A stretch of 64,000 nucleotides of DNA, taken from positions 310,001-374,000 of the forward strand of contig NZ_CP050695.1 in NCBI RefSeq assembly GCF_012044895.1. Direction: 5' to 3'. The position numbers were made by a program, and so were the translations under genes. The stretch is from Aquisalimonas sp. 2447. Lineage in GTDB: Bacteria; Pseudomonadota; Gammaproteobacteria; Nitrococcales; Aquisalimonadaceae. The notes beneath the pieces were generated by a model. It had not been told where the DNA came from. It ran no database searches and was given only the letters and a program-made list of their open reading frames with translations. Shown piece after piece: positions 53,759-63,871 of this stretch. The stretch's first letter is position 1. Every line of letters starts with the position of its first letter.

Positions 53759-55037
53759 GTGCAACGCAGACGAAAACCGCCAGCACCGCGCGGCCGTCGG
53801 CCGGCACCCTGGTCCAGCACACCTGGCCCTGGCTGGCCGCGGTGGTGGTGGCCCTGGTGCTGCCGCTGATATTCACCTCCAGCCATGCCCTGACGATGAT
53901 GTCGCACATGGGCGTGATGATCATCTTCGCCCTGTCCTACAACATGCTGCTGGGCAATACGGGGCTGCTGTCGTTCGGCCACGCGGTCTACTTCGGCCTC
54001 GGCGGCTACATGGCCATGCACATGCTGCGCTACATCGAAGCCACCGGCTTCGGCATGCCGCTGGAGCTGGTGCCCCTGGTGGGGGCGGCCGGCGGCCTGC
54101 TGTTCGGGTTGATCTTCGGTTCGGTATCCACCCGTCGCGCCGGGGTGGTCTTCGCCATGATCTCCCTGGGCATCGGCGAAATGGTCAGTGCCAGCTCGCT
54201 GATGTTCACCGGCTTCTTCGGCGGTGAAGCGGGGCTGTTCGGTAACCGGGAGGCGCCAACCTCGCTGTTCGGCATTGATTATGGCCCAGGAATCGCCGTC
54301 TACTATCTTGTAGTTGCCTGGGCCCTGATCGCAGCGGTGCTGATCTTCATGCTGCGCAAAACGCCCCTGGGCTGGATGGCGAATGCCGTGCGGGACAACC
54401 CCGAGCGGGCGCAGTTCGTGGGCTACAACCCCGTGATGGTGCGATTCGTCCAGTTCGTCCTGTCGGCAACCTTCGCCGGCCTCGCGGGCGGCCTGTTCAT
54501 CATCGCCGACGAGATCATTACGGATGAAACCGTGGGCATGATTCAGTCGGGCATCGTTCTTCTCAGTGCCTACATTGGCGGCATCGGCGTGTTCATCGGG
54601 CCGGTGATCGGCGCCATTCTCGTGGTGTTCCTGGAGAGTGAGTTGTCCTCGGTCACCGATGCATGGCTGCTGTACTTCGGTCTGCTTTTCGTAGGGGTGG
54701 TCATGTTCGCCCCGCAAGGACTGGCCGGGTTGGGCTTCCAGTGGTTTGCTGCCTTGCGCAGTGGCGACTGGGGCGGCTCCCTGCTCGCCCGCGGATATGC
54801 TGCCGCGACCCTGCTGGTGGCGCTGGTGGGGCTGATTGCCGTGATCGAGATGGCCTACCACATCTTCCGCCACTGGAATCCGCAGGAGCCGATGACGCTG
54901 TTCTTCGTGACCTTTAACGCCACCAATACCCTGCCGTGGGTCCTGGCGGTGGGTCTCATGGCTGCGGCGATCGCCGTATTCGTCGTCCACGCCCGGCCGA
55001 TGCTGAAGCAGGCCGCGGGCAGGAAGGAGGGTCAAGC

Positions 55038-55041
<4 letters not shown>
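53755..55041 (+). CDS. livM: Branched-chain amino-acid-type ABC permease LivM
   Basis: 428-residue membrane subunit, longer than the usual ~330 because of an added C-terminal region with two further hydrophobic stretches (after GLGFQWFAAL). NMLLGNTGLLSFGHAVYFGLGGY is the LivM signature; RKTPLGWMANAVRDNPERAQFVGYN is the coupling loop. Overlaps livH and livG by four bases each. Confidence 0.92.
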
Positions 55042-55792
<751 letters not shown>

Positions 55793-55793
<1 letters not shown>

Positions 55794-56494
55794 TGCTGGC
55801 CACTCAGGATCTGCATGCCTACTACGGCAAGTCCCATGTGCTGCGCGGCGTGAACATGGAAGTGCAGGCCGGCGAGATTGTCAGTCTGGTGGGGCGCAAC
55901 GGGGTCGGGCGATCGACCCTGTGCAAGTCGGTGATGGGCCTCGTTCCCCCGGTGGGTGATGTCCGCTTCGACGGGCAGCGTATCACCGGTTATCACGCCC
56001 ACCGGATCTGCCACATGGGCATTGGCTACGTGCCCGAGGACCGCGCCATCTTCCCCGGGCTGACCGTGGCGGAGAACCTGGAACTGGGCGTCAAGCGGCG
56101 TCGCGGCTCCCGCAAGGGGGCTTGGGGTTACGAGGAGGTGTTTCAGCGCTTTCCGCGGCTCAGGGAGCGGCGTGACACACCGGGGGAGGCGCTGTCCGGC
56201 GGTGAGCAGCAGATGCTGACCATGGCGCGCACGCTCATGGGTAACCCCAAGTGCATCATGGTCGATGAGCCTACGGAGGGTCTGGCGCCCAAGGTGGTGG
56301 CGGAGCTCGCCGAGCTGCTGCAGGAGATCGCCAGGGACGGCATTGCCGTGCTGCTGGTGGAACAAAAGCTGAGCATTGCCATGAACATCTCTCACCGGGT
56401 CTACGTGATGGGGGACGGGCATATCGTCTTTGACGGCACGCCGAAGCAGCTCCAGGATGCGCCGGACATCCGCAAGGAGTGGCTGGAAGTGTAA
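55793..56494 (+). CDS. livF: Branched-chain amino-acid-type ABC ATPase LivF, Walker A lysine replaced
   Basis: 233-residue second ATPase. Its Walker A reads GRNGVGRSTL with Arg40 (CGA) in place of the ATP-binding lysine. The signature [15 protein letters not shown], Walker B IMVDEPTEGL and H-loop LVEQKLSIAM are normal. The pair with LivG would then have one normal and one altered ATP site. One-base overlaps join it to livG and to the next gene. Confidence 0.93.
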
Positions 56495-57021
56495 TGGCCC
56501 GCTGGCGACGGTACTTCGCCTACGGTTCCAACATGCTCCCGGCGCGGCTGCTGGAGCGAACCCCATCGGCGGTACCGGTGGGGGTTGCCCGTCTGTCGGG
56601 GCATGCCATGCGCTTCCACCACGTCAGCCGCGGCGATGGTACTGCCAAGTGCAACATTGTTCCCGCCAATGCCGGACATGTCTGGGGGGTCGTCTATGAT
56701 CTCCCCGCTGCGGAGCAGCCAGCGCTGGATCGCGCCGAGGATCTGGGCTCCGGTTACGAGATCGAGGAACGGCGGGTTCTCGCCGGCGACGATTCACTGA
56801 CGGTGTTCTGCTACGTGGCGCTGCCCGGGACCATCGATCCTGCCGCCAGTCCGTTCCGGTGGTACAGGGACATCGTCCTGGCCGGGGCGCGACTGCACCG
56901 ATTCCCGGACGATTATCTGCGACGGATCGCCGGAGAGCCGGCGATCGAGGATCCCGATGCCCGTCGTGATGCGCACCATCGGCGTCTCATCGAGGGTGTG
57001 ATCCGGAATGAGAAAATGTGA
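56494..57021 (+). CDS. Gamma-glutamylcyclotransferase (AIG2-like) family protein
   Basis: 175-residue cytoplasmic protein. RYFAYGSNMLPARLLER is the family's glycine loop; WGVVYDLPAAEQPALDRAEDLGSGYEIE holds the catalytic glutamate region. Members release 5-oxoproline from gamma-glutamyl compounds; the substrate is not known here. Its ATG overlaps the livF stop (TAATG), so it is the last gene of the amino-acid uptake operon and may act on imported gamma-glutamyl or related compounds (inference). Confidence 0.88.
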   Translation: MARWRRYFAYGSNMLPARLLERTPSAVPVGVARLSGHAMRFHHVSRGDGTAKCNIVPANAGHVWGVVYDLPAAEQPALDRAEDLGSGYEIEERRVLAGDDSLTVFCYVALPGTIDPAASPFRWYRDIVLAGARLHRFPDDYLRRIAGEPAIEDPDARRDAHHRRLIEGVIRNEKM

Positions 57022-57091
57022 ATCACCCCCTTTTATTCAGATGCTTTTGTGGGCATCCTCAAGTAATACTTGACCCATCTCGGAGAGGCTC

Positions 57092-59050
57092 ATGCCCCGG
57101 CCCGTCGCGTTCGCCCTGGTGCTCCTGTTGGCGTTTTTCCAGACGGCCGCGGCAGAAGATCGCCTGGAGCGTCAGCGGAGTCTGTTCCAGGAAACCCGTG
57201 AGACCATCAGGGACGGCGGCACCGTGGACATGGACAACGTCCGCCAGCGGCTACAGGGGTACCCGCTGCTGCCCTACCTGGAATACGCCTACCTGCTCAG
57301 GGACACCTCCAGTCTGGATCCGGCCGAGGTGGACGATTTCTTGGATGCGTACGGCCATATGCCCATGGCCCGGAGCTTCCGCGGCCAGTGGCTGCACGAA
57401 CTGGGTGCCCGGGAGGACTGGCAGCGGTTCCATGCACTGCACCGTGGTGGCGGCAGTGCAACTCTGCGCTGCTATGGTCTCCAGGCCCGCAAATCCCTTG
57501 GGGGCGTGGATGACGCCTGGCTCCGGGACGCCCGGGACCTGTGGCAGGTCGGCCACTCCCAGCCGTCCGCCTGCGATCCGGTGTTCAGCGAACTCTACGA
57601 TCGCGATGCCCTCAGCGATGACCAGCGCTGGGAGCGTATTACCCGGGCCATGGTGGCGGGCAACGCCGGCCTCGCCAGAGCCCTGCGCCATCGCCTGGAT
57701 GATGACGACCAGGAATGGCTGGACGCCTGGTTGACCCTGAACCGCAATCCTGCCGCGGCGCTGGAGGATCCCGGCTTCGACCTGGACTCGCGCCGGGGCC
57801 GGCAACTGTTGCGTTTCGGCCTGCGCGTGTTGGCCCGCCAGGACCGGGATGCCGCGGACGACGTCCTTGCGCGCTACACGGAAGAGGGCGTGCTCGCCCA
57901 CGAGACCAACATCGGCCTGCAGCGTGAGATCGCCCTGCGGGCTGCCTATTCCCGAGCCGACGATGCCCTGGAACGGCTGGATGGGCTGCCGGACGCCGCC
58001 GTGAACGACGACGTTCGGGTCTGGGCGGCACGCATTGCCGTGGGCCAGGAGAACTGGCCGCGGGTGGTCAGCGCGGTCTGGGCCCTGCCGGATGACGTTC
58101 GTGAGAGCAGCGAATGGCAATACTGGCGGGCTCACGCCCTCTGGCACACCGGCGCCCGCGATCGCGCCGAGGCGCTGTTCGCCGATCTGGCACAGCGGCG
58201 GAACTACTACGGTTTCCTGGCCGCCGATGCCATCGGCGCGCCGTACGCCATGAATGCCACCGAACCCGCCGCGGACCGGGAGAAGCAGAACGAGCTGGCG
58301 TGGCGGCCGGGCATGCAGCGGGCACGGGAGCTCCTGCAGGTGGGCATGTTCAGCGAAGCCCGGCGGGAGTGGGAGGCGGCGCTTGCCGGCACTGATGATG
58401 CTACCCGGGGGCAGGCTGCCATGCTCGCCCGCGACTGGGGCTGGTACGACCGTGCCATTCACAATGCCAACCGTGCCGGGCTCCACAACGCCATGGATCT
58501 GCGCTTCCCGGCGGCCTACCGCGACGTGCTGGAGCCCGCCGCCCGGGATGTGGGGGTCGATCCCTCGCTGGTATTCGCCGTCGCCCGGAAGGAGAGTGCC
58601 TTCTCGCCGGACGCCCGCTCCCGCGTGGGCGCCCTGGGCCTGCTCCAGGTGATGCCCGAGACCGGCCGTCGGGTGGCCAGCGATCTGGGCCTGTCGTCGC
58701 CGGGTACCAATGATCTCCTTGATCCAGCCATCAACGCCCGGCTCGGGAGCAAGTACCTGTCGCAGATGCTGGAGCGTTTCGAAGGCAATGTCATTCTTGC
58801 CGCTGCGGCGTACAACGCCGGCCCCTCGCGTGCCGAGGACTGGGCCGAGCGTCACGCCGGTCAGCCCGCCGCAGTCTGGATCGAGAACATCACCTTCGGC
58901 GAAACCCGGGACTACGTGAAAAGCGTGCTGGCCTTCCGCGCGGTCTTCGACTGGCAGCTCCACGGCGAACCACGCCGCCTGGCGGCGTTGATGCCCGTCA
59001 TGCCCGGTGACGAGGCGGGGCACGAACTTGCCCTGCACGACGGTGACTAA
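57092..59050 (+). CDS. slt: Soluble lytic murein transglycosylase
   Basis: 652-residue periplasmic enzyme that cleaves peptidoglycan glycan strands to 1,6-anhydro ends. Signal peptide AFALVLLLAFFQTAAA; then the alpha-helical ring domain to ~450; then the lysozyme-like domain with the catalytic glutamate in ARKESAFSPDARSRVGALGLLQVMP (shown from AVARKESAFSPDARS) and AAAAYNAGPSRAEDW. GGAGAGG precedes the ATG. The usual partner trpR is absent. A GC-rich hairpin follows. Confidence 0.95.
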   Translation: MPRPVAFALVLLLAFFQTAAAEDRLERQRSLFQETRETIRDGGTVDMDNVRQRLQGYPLLPYLEYAYLLRDTSSLDPAEVDDFLDAYGHMPMARSFRGQWLHELGAREDWQRFHALHRGGGSATLRCYGLQARKSLGGVDDAWLRDARDLWQVGHSQPSACDPVFSELYDRDALSDDQRWERITRAMVAGNAGLARALRHRLDDDDQEWLDAWLTLNRNPAAALEDPGFDLDSRRGRQLLRFGLRVLARQDRDAADDVLARYTEEGVLAHETNIGLQREIALRAAYSRADDALERLDGLPDAAVNDDVRVWAARIAVGQENWPRVVSAVWALPDDVRESSEWQYWRAHALWHTGARDRAEALFADLAQRRNYYGFLAADAIGAPYAMNATEPAADREKQNELAWRPGMQRARELLQVGMFSEARREWEAALAGTDDATRGQAAMLARDWGWYDRAIHNANRAGLHNAMDLRFPAAYRDVLEPAARDVGVDPSLVFAVARKESAFSPDARSRVGALGLLQVMPETGRRVASDLGLSSPGTNDLLDPAINARLGSKYLSQMLERFEGNVILAAAAYNAGPSRAEDWAERHAGQPAAVWIENITFGETRDYVKSVLAFRAVFDWQLHGEPRRLAALMPVMPGDEAGHELALHDGD

Positions 59051-59143
59051 CGAACACCCTACAGCGCTTGCTTGTCGTCGCCTGGACGCCGAGAATGTTG
59101 GCTCGCCGCCAGTGCGCTGCAGCCTGCTTGCAGGGCACGCGCT

Positions 59144-59166
59144 CGGCCCGGCGGCCTGCCGGGCCG
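59144..59166 (+). terminator. GC-rich hairpin after slt
   Basis: CGGCCCGGC (59144-59152) and GCCGGGCCG (59158-59166) pair perfectly over 9 bp with a 5-base loop. No U-tract, so a terminator role is only likely. Confidence 0.45.
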
Positions 59167-59201
59167 TCGACTGAACCGATTTCCCGACCGGAGATGCCTG
59201 G

Positions 59202-59402
59202 ATGCCCGGCGCACCCTATCCGGAGTCCCCTTGTATCGGGCTCTGCCAGATGAACGGCGACCGCAGCCACTGCCTGGGCTGCGGTCGTACCCTCAACGAG
59301 ATCGCCACCTGGTCGCGCATGAGCGTCGACGACAAGCGCGCCGTGCTGCGGCGGATCGGCGAAGAGGGGCAACGCCCCGGCGACGAGCACAAGGCGCAGT
59401 AG
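59202..59402 (+). CDS. DUF1289 family small cysteine protein
   Basis: 66 residues. SPCIGLCQMNGDRSHCLGCGRTLNEIATWSRMS contains the four conserved cysteines (C-x3-C-x7-C-x2-C), likely a metal site. Function unknown. GGAG precedes the ATG; it ends one base before the adenosyltransferase gene, so the two are probably co-translated. Confidence 0.9.
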   Translation: MPGAPYPESPCIGLCQMNGDRSHCLGCGRTLNEIATWSRMSVDDKRAVLRRIGEEGQRPGDEHKAQ

Positions 59403-59403
59403 C

Positions 59404-59967
59404 ATGGTAAAACTGACCAACATCTACACGCGGACCGGCGATGCCGGCAATACCGGCCTCGGTGATGGCAGCCGCGTGCCCAAGTACGATGCCCGCGTGA
59501 CTGCCTACGGCACCGTGGACGAGGCCAATGCGGTGGTGGGTATAGCCAGGTTACACGCGCCGTCCGCCATCGCCGCGGACCTGTTCCGCGTCCAGAATGA
59601 CCTGTTCGACGTCGGCGCGGATCTGTGCACACCGGAACAGGAGGAGCCCGCGTTCCCGCCGCTGCGGGTCACCGAGCCCCAGGTCCACTGGCTGGAGCAG
59701 CGGATCGATGCCCTGAACGGCGAACTGCCCAAGCTCACCTCCTTCGTGCTCCCCGGCGGGACGCCGGGCGCCGCCCATCTGCACCATGCGCGCACGGTGG
59801 CCCGGCGGGCGGAACGGGATATTGCCGCCCTGGCCGACGAGGAGACGGTGAACCCGGCAGCGCTTCAGTACATGAATCGCCTCTCCGACTACCTGTTCGT
59901 GGCCGCCCGCTCAGTGAACGCGGCGGCGGAAGGCGACGTGCTCTGGGTGCCCGGCAAGAACCGCTGA
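59404..59967 (+). CDS. pduO: Cob(I)alamin adenosyltransferase, PduO type
   Basis: 187-residue enzyme that attaches the adenosyl group to cob(I)alamin, making coenzyme B12. IYTRTGDAGNTGLGDGSRVPKYDAR is the ATP-binding N-terminus (TRTGDAGNTGLGDGSRVPK), and MNRLSDYLFVAARSVN the C-terminal helix. The length is normal. Confidence 0.95.
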   Translation: MVKLTNIYTRTGDAGNTGLGDGSRVPKYDARVTAYGTVDEANAVVGIARLHAPSAIAADLFRVQNDLFDVGADLCTPEQEEPAFPPLRVTEPQVHWLEQRIDALNGELPKLTSFVLPGGTPGAAHLHHARTVARRAERDIAALADEETVNPAALQYMNRLSDYLFVAARSVNAAAEGDVLWVPGKNR

Positions 59968-59975
59968 TTACCCTA

Positions 59976-60977
59976 GTGACCGACCTGATCCGCCTCACCG
60001 ACCGCGGGCTCTACTGCGCCGCCGGGGACTTCTACATCGACCCCTGGCGACCGGTGGAGCGGGCGGTGATTACCCATGCCCACGGCGATCATGCCCGCTG
60101 GGGCCACCGCGCCTACTACGCCGCCCATGCCAGCCGTTCGCTTCTTGCCCACCGTCTGAGCCGTGATGCCCTGATTCTCACCGCCGCCTACGGACACGCG
60201 TTCAGGCTCGGGGACGCCCGGGTCTCGTTCCACCCGGCGGGCCACGTGCTGGGATCCGCCCAGGTGCGGGTGGAGCACGGTGGCCGGGTATGGGTGGTCT
60301 CCGGCGATTACAAGCGCGACAGTGACCCCACCTGCGTACCGTTCGAAGTGGTGCCCTGCGACACTTTCATCACCGAAGCCACCTTCGCCCTGCCGGTGTT
60401 CCGCTGGCAGCCGGTCCCCCGGGTGGTCGCGGACATCGCGGACTGGTGGCAGGAGGCGGCCCGGCGCGGGCGCACCGCCGTCCTGTTCTGCTACGCCCTG
60501 GGCAAGGCGCAACGGGTGCTGGCCGAACTGCTTGCCCATACCAGTGCCACCGCCTACCTGCACGGCGCGCTGGTGCCGCTGGTGGCCGCCTACCGGCAGG
60601 CTGGCGTTGACATGCTGCCCACACAACCGGTGAGTGCCATGCCCCGTAATCACGACTTTCGCGGCAGTCTGGTGCTGGCACCGCCGTCCGCGGCCGGCAG
60701 TACCTGGATGAAGCGCTTGCGCCCCGAGTCCACGGGATTCGTTTCTGGCTGGATGCGCATTCGCGGTAACCGGCGGCGCCGTGGTTATGACCGCGGCTTC
60801 GTCATCTCCGATCATGTGGACTGGCCCGATCTGCTGCAGACCATCCGGGAGACTGGCGCCTCCCGGGTGCTGGCCACCCATGGCCGCACCGACGTGCTGG
60901 TGCGCTATCTCAACGAGGTGGAGGGGGTTGCGGCGGCGCCCCTGGAGACCGCCTTCACCGGTGAGGCCGAAGGCTGA
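59976..60977 (+). CDS. DNA-ligase-associated exonuclease (metallo-beta-lactamase fold)
   Basis: 333-residue putative nuclease of the ligase-associated group. Metal-binding HAHGDHARWGH is at ~35, HPAGHVLGSAQV follows, and SGDYKRDSDPTC, FCYALGKAQR and ISDHVDWPDLL fit the beta-CASP-like arrangement. It forms a module with an ATP-dependent ligase and a DEXH helicase, thought to act in DNA repair. GTG 59976 lies 8 bases after the previous stop; no strong ribosome site. Stop overlaps the ligase ATG (TGATG). Confidence 0.9.
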   Translation: MTDLIRLTDRGLYCAAGDFYIDPWRPVERAVITHAHGDHARWGHRAYYAAHASRSLLAHRLSRDALILTAAYGHAFRLGDARVSFHPAGHVLGSAQVRVEHGGRVWVVSGDYKRDSDPTCVPFEVVPCDTFITEATFALPVFRWQPVPRVVADIADWWQEAARRGRTAVLFCYALGKAQRVLAELLAHTSATAYLHGALVPLVAAYRQAGVDMLPTQPVSAMPRNHDFRGSLVLAPPSAAGSTWMKRLRPESTGFVSGWMRIRGNRRRRGYDRGFVISDHVDWPDLLQTIRETGASRVLATHGRTDVLVRYLNEVEGVAAAPLETAFTGEAEG

Positions 60978-62581
60978 TGCAGCGGTTCACCCGCCTGTAC
61001 CAGGCCCTGGACGAGACCACGGCCACCTCGGAGAAGATCGCCGCCATGGAGGCGTACTTCGGCGTCGCGCCGCCGGCGGATGCTGCCTGGGCGGTGTACT
61101 TCCTCACCGGCCGCCGTCTGCGCCGCCTGGTGCCCACGGCGGAACTGCGCCGATGGACCCTGGAGATGACCGGCATGCCCGACTGGCTGCTGGAGGAGAC
61201 CTACGCCGCCGTGGGTGACCTGGCGGAGACCCTGGCGTTGCTGCTGGACAACCCGTTCGCGCCGCCGGAACGGGACGAAACGCCGCTGCACGTCTGGGTG
61301 GAGCAACGCCTGCGGCCGTTGCGGAAACTGGACGCCGACGGGCGCCGCGCCGCGGTCACCGGCTGGTGGCAGGCCCTGCCCACGGACAACCGCTTTCTGC
61401 TCAACAAGATGCTCACCGGCGGCTTCCGCGTCGGCGTGAGCCGTCGGCTGGTGGTCAGGGCCCTGGCCCGGATGAGCGGTCTGGAGACAGCCACCATCGC
61501 CCATCGGCTCATGGGTCAGTGGCAACCCTCCGCCGACGCCTTCCGGGCCCTGCTGGACCCGGAGGAGCAGGGGGAGGATCGCTCCCGGCCCTATCCCTTT
61601 TTCCTGGCATCCCCCCTGGAGGACAGTCCGGATGGCCTGGGCAACCGGCAGGACTGGCTGGCGGAGTGGAAGTGGGACGGCATTCGCGGTCAGCTGCTGC
61701 GCCGCGGGGGCGAGTGCTACATCTGGTCCCGGGGTGAGGACATGATGGCCGGCCGCTTCCCCGAGATCGAGGCCGCCGCCGCTGCGCTGCCCGACGGCCT
61801 GGTGCTGGACGGTGAGATCCTGGCCTGGCGGGACGACGGCCCGCTGCCGTTCAACGTGCTGCAGCACCGGATCGGTCGCCTGCGCCCATCGGTGCGGGTC
61901 CAGCGCGAGGCACCGGTGCTGTTCCTGGCCTACGACTTGCTCGAAGCCGACGCCGAGGACTGGCGGGCCGCCCCCCTGGAGCAGCGGCGGCAACGGCTGG
62001 AGCGCGAGCTGACCGGCATCCAGGGTGCCATCGCACCTTCCCGGCCCCTGCTGGAGGCCGAGGACTGGGAACAGCTGGGTCAGTTGCGGGCGCAGGCGCG
62101 GGATCACGCCACCGAGGGCATCATGCTCAAGCGCCGGGGCTCGCCGTACCGGGTGGGGCGCGTGCGCGGTGACTGGTGGAAGTGGAAACTGGCCCCGCGC
62201 ACCATCGATGCCGTGCTGCTCTATGCGCAGCCCGGCCACGGGCGGCGCTCCAGCCTGTTCACCGACTACACCTTCGGGGTCCGCGACGGCGATGCCCTGG
62301 TGCCCGTCGCCAAGGCCTATTCCGGGCTGGATCAGCAGGAGATCGAGCAGCTGGATCGCTGGATCCGCCAGCATACCGTCGAGCGGTTCGGGCCCGTGCG
62401 CTCGGTGGAGCCGGCGCAGGTCTTCGAGCTGGCGTTCGAGGGCATTGCCCCGTCGCGGCGGCACAAGTCCGGCGTCGCCCTGCGATTTCCCCGCATCAGT
62501 CGCTGGCGCCAGGACCTTGGCGCCAGCGAAGCGGACACCCTGGCGGATGTGCGCGCCCTGTTGCCGGACGATAGCGGCTGA
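60977..62581 (+). CDS. ATP-dependent DNA ligase of the exonuclease/helicase-linked module
   Basis: 534-residue ligase that seals nicks with ATP. The N-terminal helical domain covers ~1-200; the nucleotidyl lysine is in AEWKWDGIRGQ, motif III LVLDGEILAW, motif IV TEGIMLKRRGSPY and motif V WWKWKLAPRTIDAVLLYA; an OB fold follows. It is additional to the NAD-dependent LigA that bacteria need for replication (not in this window). In the usual cluster the helicase gene follows directly; here two minus-strand genes intervene. Confidence 0.95.
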   Translation: MQRFTRLYQALDETTATSEKIAAMEAYFGVAPPADAAWAVYFLTGRRLRRLVPTAELRRWTLEMTGMPDWLLEETYAAVGDLAETLALLLDNPFAPPERDETPLHVWVEQRLRPLRKLDADGRRAAVTGWWQALPTDNRFLLNKMLTGGFRVGVSRRLVVRALARMSGLETATIAHRLMGQWQPSADAFRALLDPEEQGEDRSRPYPFFLASPLEDSPDGLGNRQDWLAEWKWDGIRGQLLRRGGECYIWSRGEDMMAGRFPEIEAAAAALPDGLVLDGEILAWRDDGPLPFNVLQHRIGRLRPSVRVQREAPVLFLAYDLLEADAEDWRAAPLEQRRQRLERELTGIQGAIAPSRPLLEAEDWEQLGQLRAQARDHATEGIMLKRRGSPYRVGRVRGDWWKWKLAPRTIDAVLLYAQPGHGRRSSLFTDYTFGVRDGDALVPVAKAYSGLDQQEIEQLDRWIRQHTVERFGPVRSVEPAQVFELAFEGIAPSRRHKSGVALRFPRISRWRQDLGASEADTLADVRALLPDDSG

Positions 62582-62590
62582 TGCGTCCGT

Positions 62591-63154
62591 TCAGAAGCGC
62601 AGGTTGACGCCGGCGGTGGCGATACTCAGGCGGTCCAGATCAACGTCCACCTCGCCGCCGTTCCCCTGGGGCTCGGTGCGCAGGCGGGTGAACATCTGCC
62701 GCACGCCCAGTTCCACGTCCACGTGCCGGGTGACGGCATAGATGACGCCGCCCTGCAGGCTCACCGCGGGCATGGTGTCGAAGCTGTTGTCGCCATCCCA
62801 GCTCAGGGTGATCGCCCCGCCGCCGACGCCGCCGAAGACGCTGAGCCGTGGTGTGGCGAACCACAGTGCGTCCGCGTTCACCGTCAGCGACGACACCAGG
62901 TAGCCGCTGGGGCGGATCAGCGTCCACTGGCCGTAGATGCGGTAGCCGGGCCGGATCAGCCCCACGCGCAGGTGTCCACCGATCTCGTCCTCGCGGCCGA
63001 CGTCCACCAGATCCCGGTCATCACTGTCGAAGTGCAGCCGGTGTTCACCCAGCCCGATGCCGACGAAGGGCTCTTCGGCGTCCTGCGCCAGAGTCGGTGC
63101 GGCCGAAAACGATAGAAGCACCAGGGCGACGGTTACAAAGGCGGTTCGTTTCAT
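62591..63154 (-). CDS. Small outer-membrane beta-barrel protein (first)
   Basis: 187 residues. Signal peptide AFVTVALVLLSFSAAPTLA, then alternating strands (LRVGLIRPGYRIYGQWTLI, SVFGGVGGGAITLSW, HVDVELGVRQMFTRL) and a final VNLRF, the C-terminal aromatic outer-membrane signal. Probably an eight-stranded OmpW/OmpA-like barrel; function not recognised. It converges with the ligase gene, 9 bases between stops. Confidence 0.75.
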   Translation of the reverse strand: MKRTAFVTVALVLLSFSAAPTLAQDAEEPFVGIGLGEHRLHFDSDDRDLVDVGREDEIGGHLRVGLIRPGYRIYGQWTLIRPSGYLVSSLTVNADALWFATPRLSVFGGVGGGAITLSWDGDNSFDTMPAVSLQGGVIYAVTRHVDVELGVRQMFTRLRTEPQGNGGEVDVDLDRLSIATAGVNLRF

Positions 63155-63177
63155 GTCGGTTCTCCGAACACTAGATA

Positions 63178-63795
63178 CTAGAAGCGGAAATTGACTCCGG
63201 CGTGAACCATGCGGATGTTGCGGATCCGCACCTTGCCACTTTTCTCGTTCCCGCGGAAACGCCCACTGATTTCCGTGTGCAGGTAACGGTAGCCGATCTC
63301 CACCTGCACCAGATCAGTGACCTCGATCAGTCCGCCGGCACGGGCGCCCACAACCGGCCCGGAATCACTCTGATCACGCACGCCGAAGTTGTCGCCGCCG
63401 CCCAGGGGGTCGTTGCTGTTCCAGTCCGCCGAGGCGTAGCCCACCACCAGGCCGGCAAAGCCCGAGAACAGGTCGCCGCCGGGGATGAGATAGTCCAGGG
63501 ACGCCATGCCCAGCAGCAACTCGGCCTCGTCGTAGTTGGTCCGTGCGATCTCCACGTCGTACCGTGCCGGCCGCCCGGTACGCCCGAACCGCAGCAGGGG
63601 GCCATCGCTCAGGGTGTTGACGCCGCTGCCCACCCCGCCGTCGGTGCGGATGCGCGACTGCGCCGTGAATCCGGCGATACCCACGTACATGCGCCGCTCC
63701 ACCTGCAGCGCCACGGCCCGGTCCTCGGCCACCGAGGGCGCCGGCGTCCAGAGGAGCGCAAGGCAGAGCGGTAGCAGCCAGCGGGCCTTGGTCAT
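63178..63795 (-). CDS. Small outer-membrane beta-barrel protein (second)
   Basis: 205 residues, signal peptide LLPLCLALLWTPAPSVA, then barrel strands (RRMYVGIAGFTAQ, LFSGFAGLVVGYASADW, VQVEIGYRYLHTEISGRF) and the end VHAGVNFRF. Similar in plan and C-terminus to its downstream neighbour (VNLRF), so probably a paralogue; 23 bases separate them. ATG 63795 has GGAG 11 bases upstream. Divergent from the helicase gene. Confidence 0.75.
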   Translation of the reverse strand: MTKARWLLPLCLALLWTPAPSVAEDRAVALQVERRMYVGIAGFTAQSRIRTDGGVGSGVNTLSDGPLLRFGRTGRPARYDVEIARTNYDEAELLLGMASLDYLIPGGDLFSGFAGLVVGYASADWNSNDPLGGGDNFGVRDQSDSGPVVGARAGGLIEVTDLVQVEIGYRYLHTEISGRFRGNEKSGKVRIRNIRMVHAGVNFRF

Positions 63796-63871
63796 GTGCG
63801 GTGTCTCCAGCGGCGAACGGCGTGAACAGGGCAGGGCACGTAAACGGTCCGTAACGGTCATAATGCCAGTC

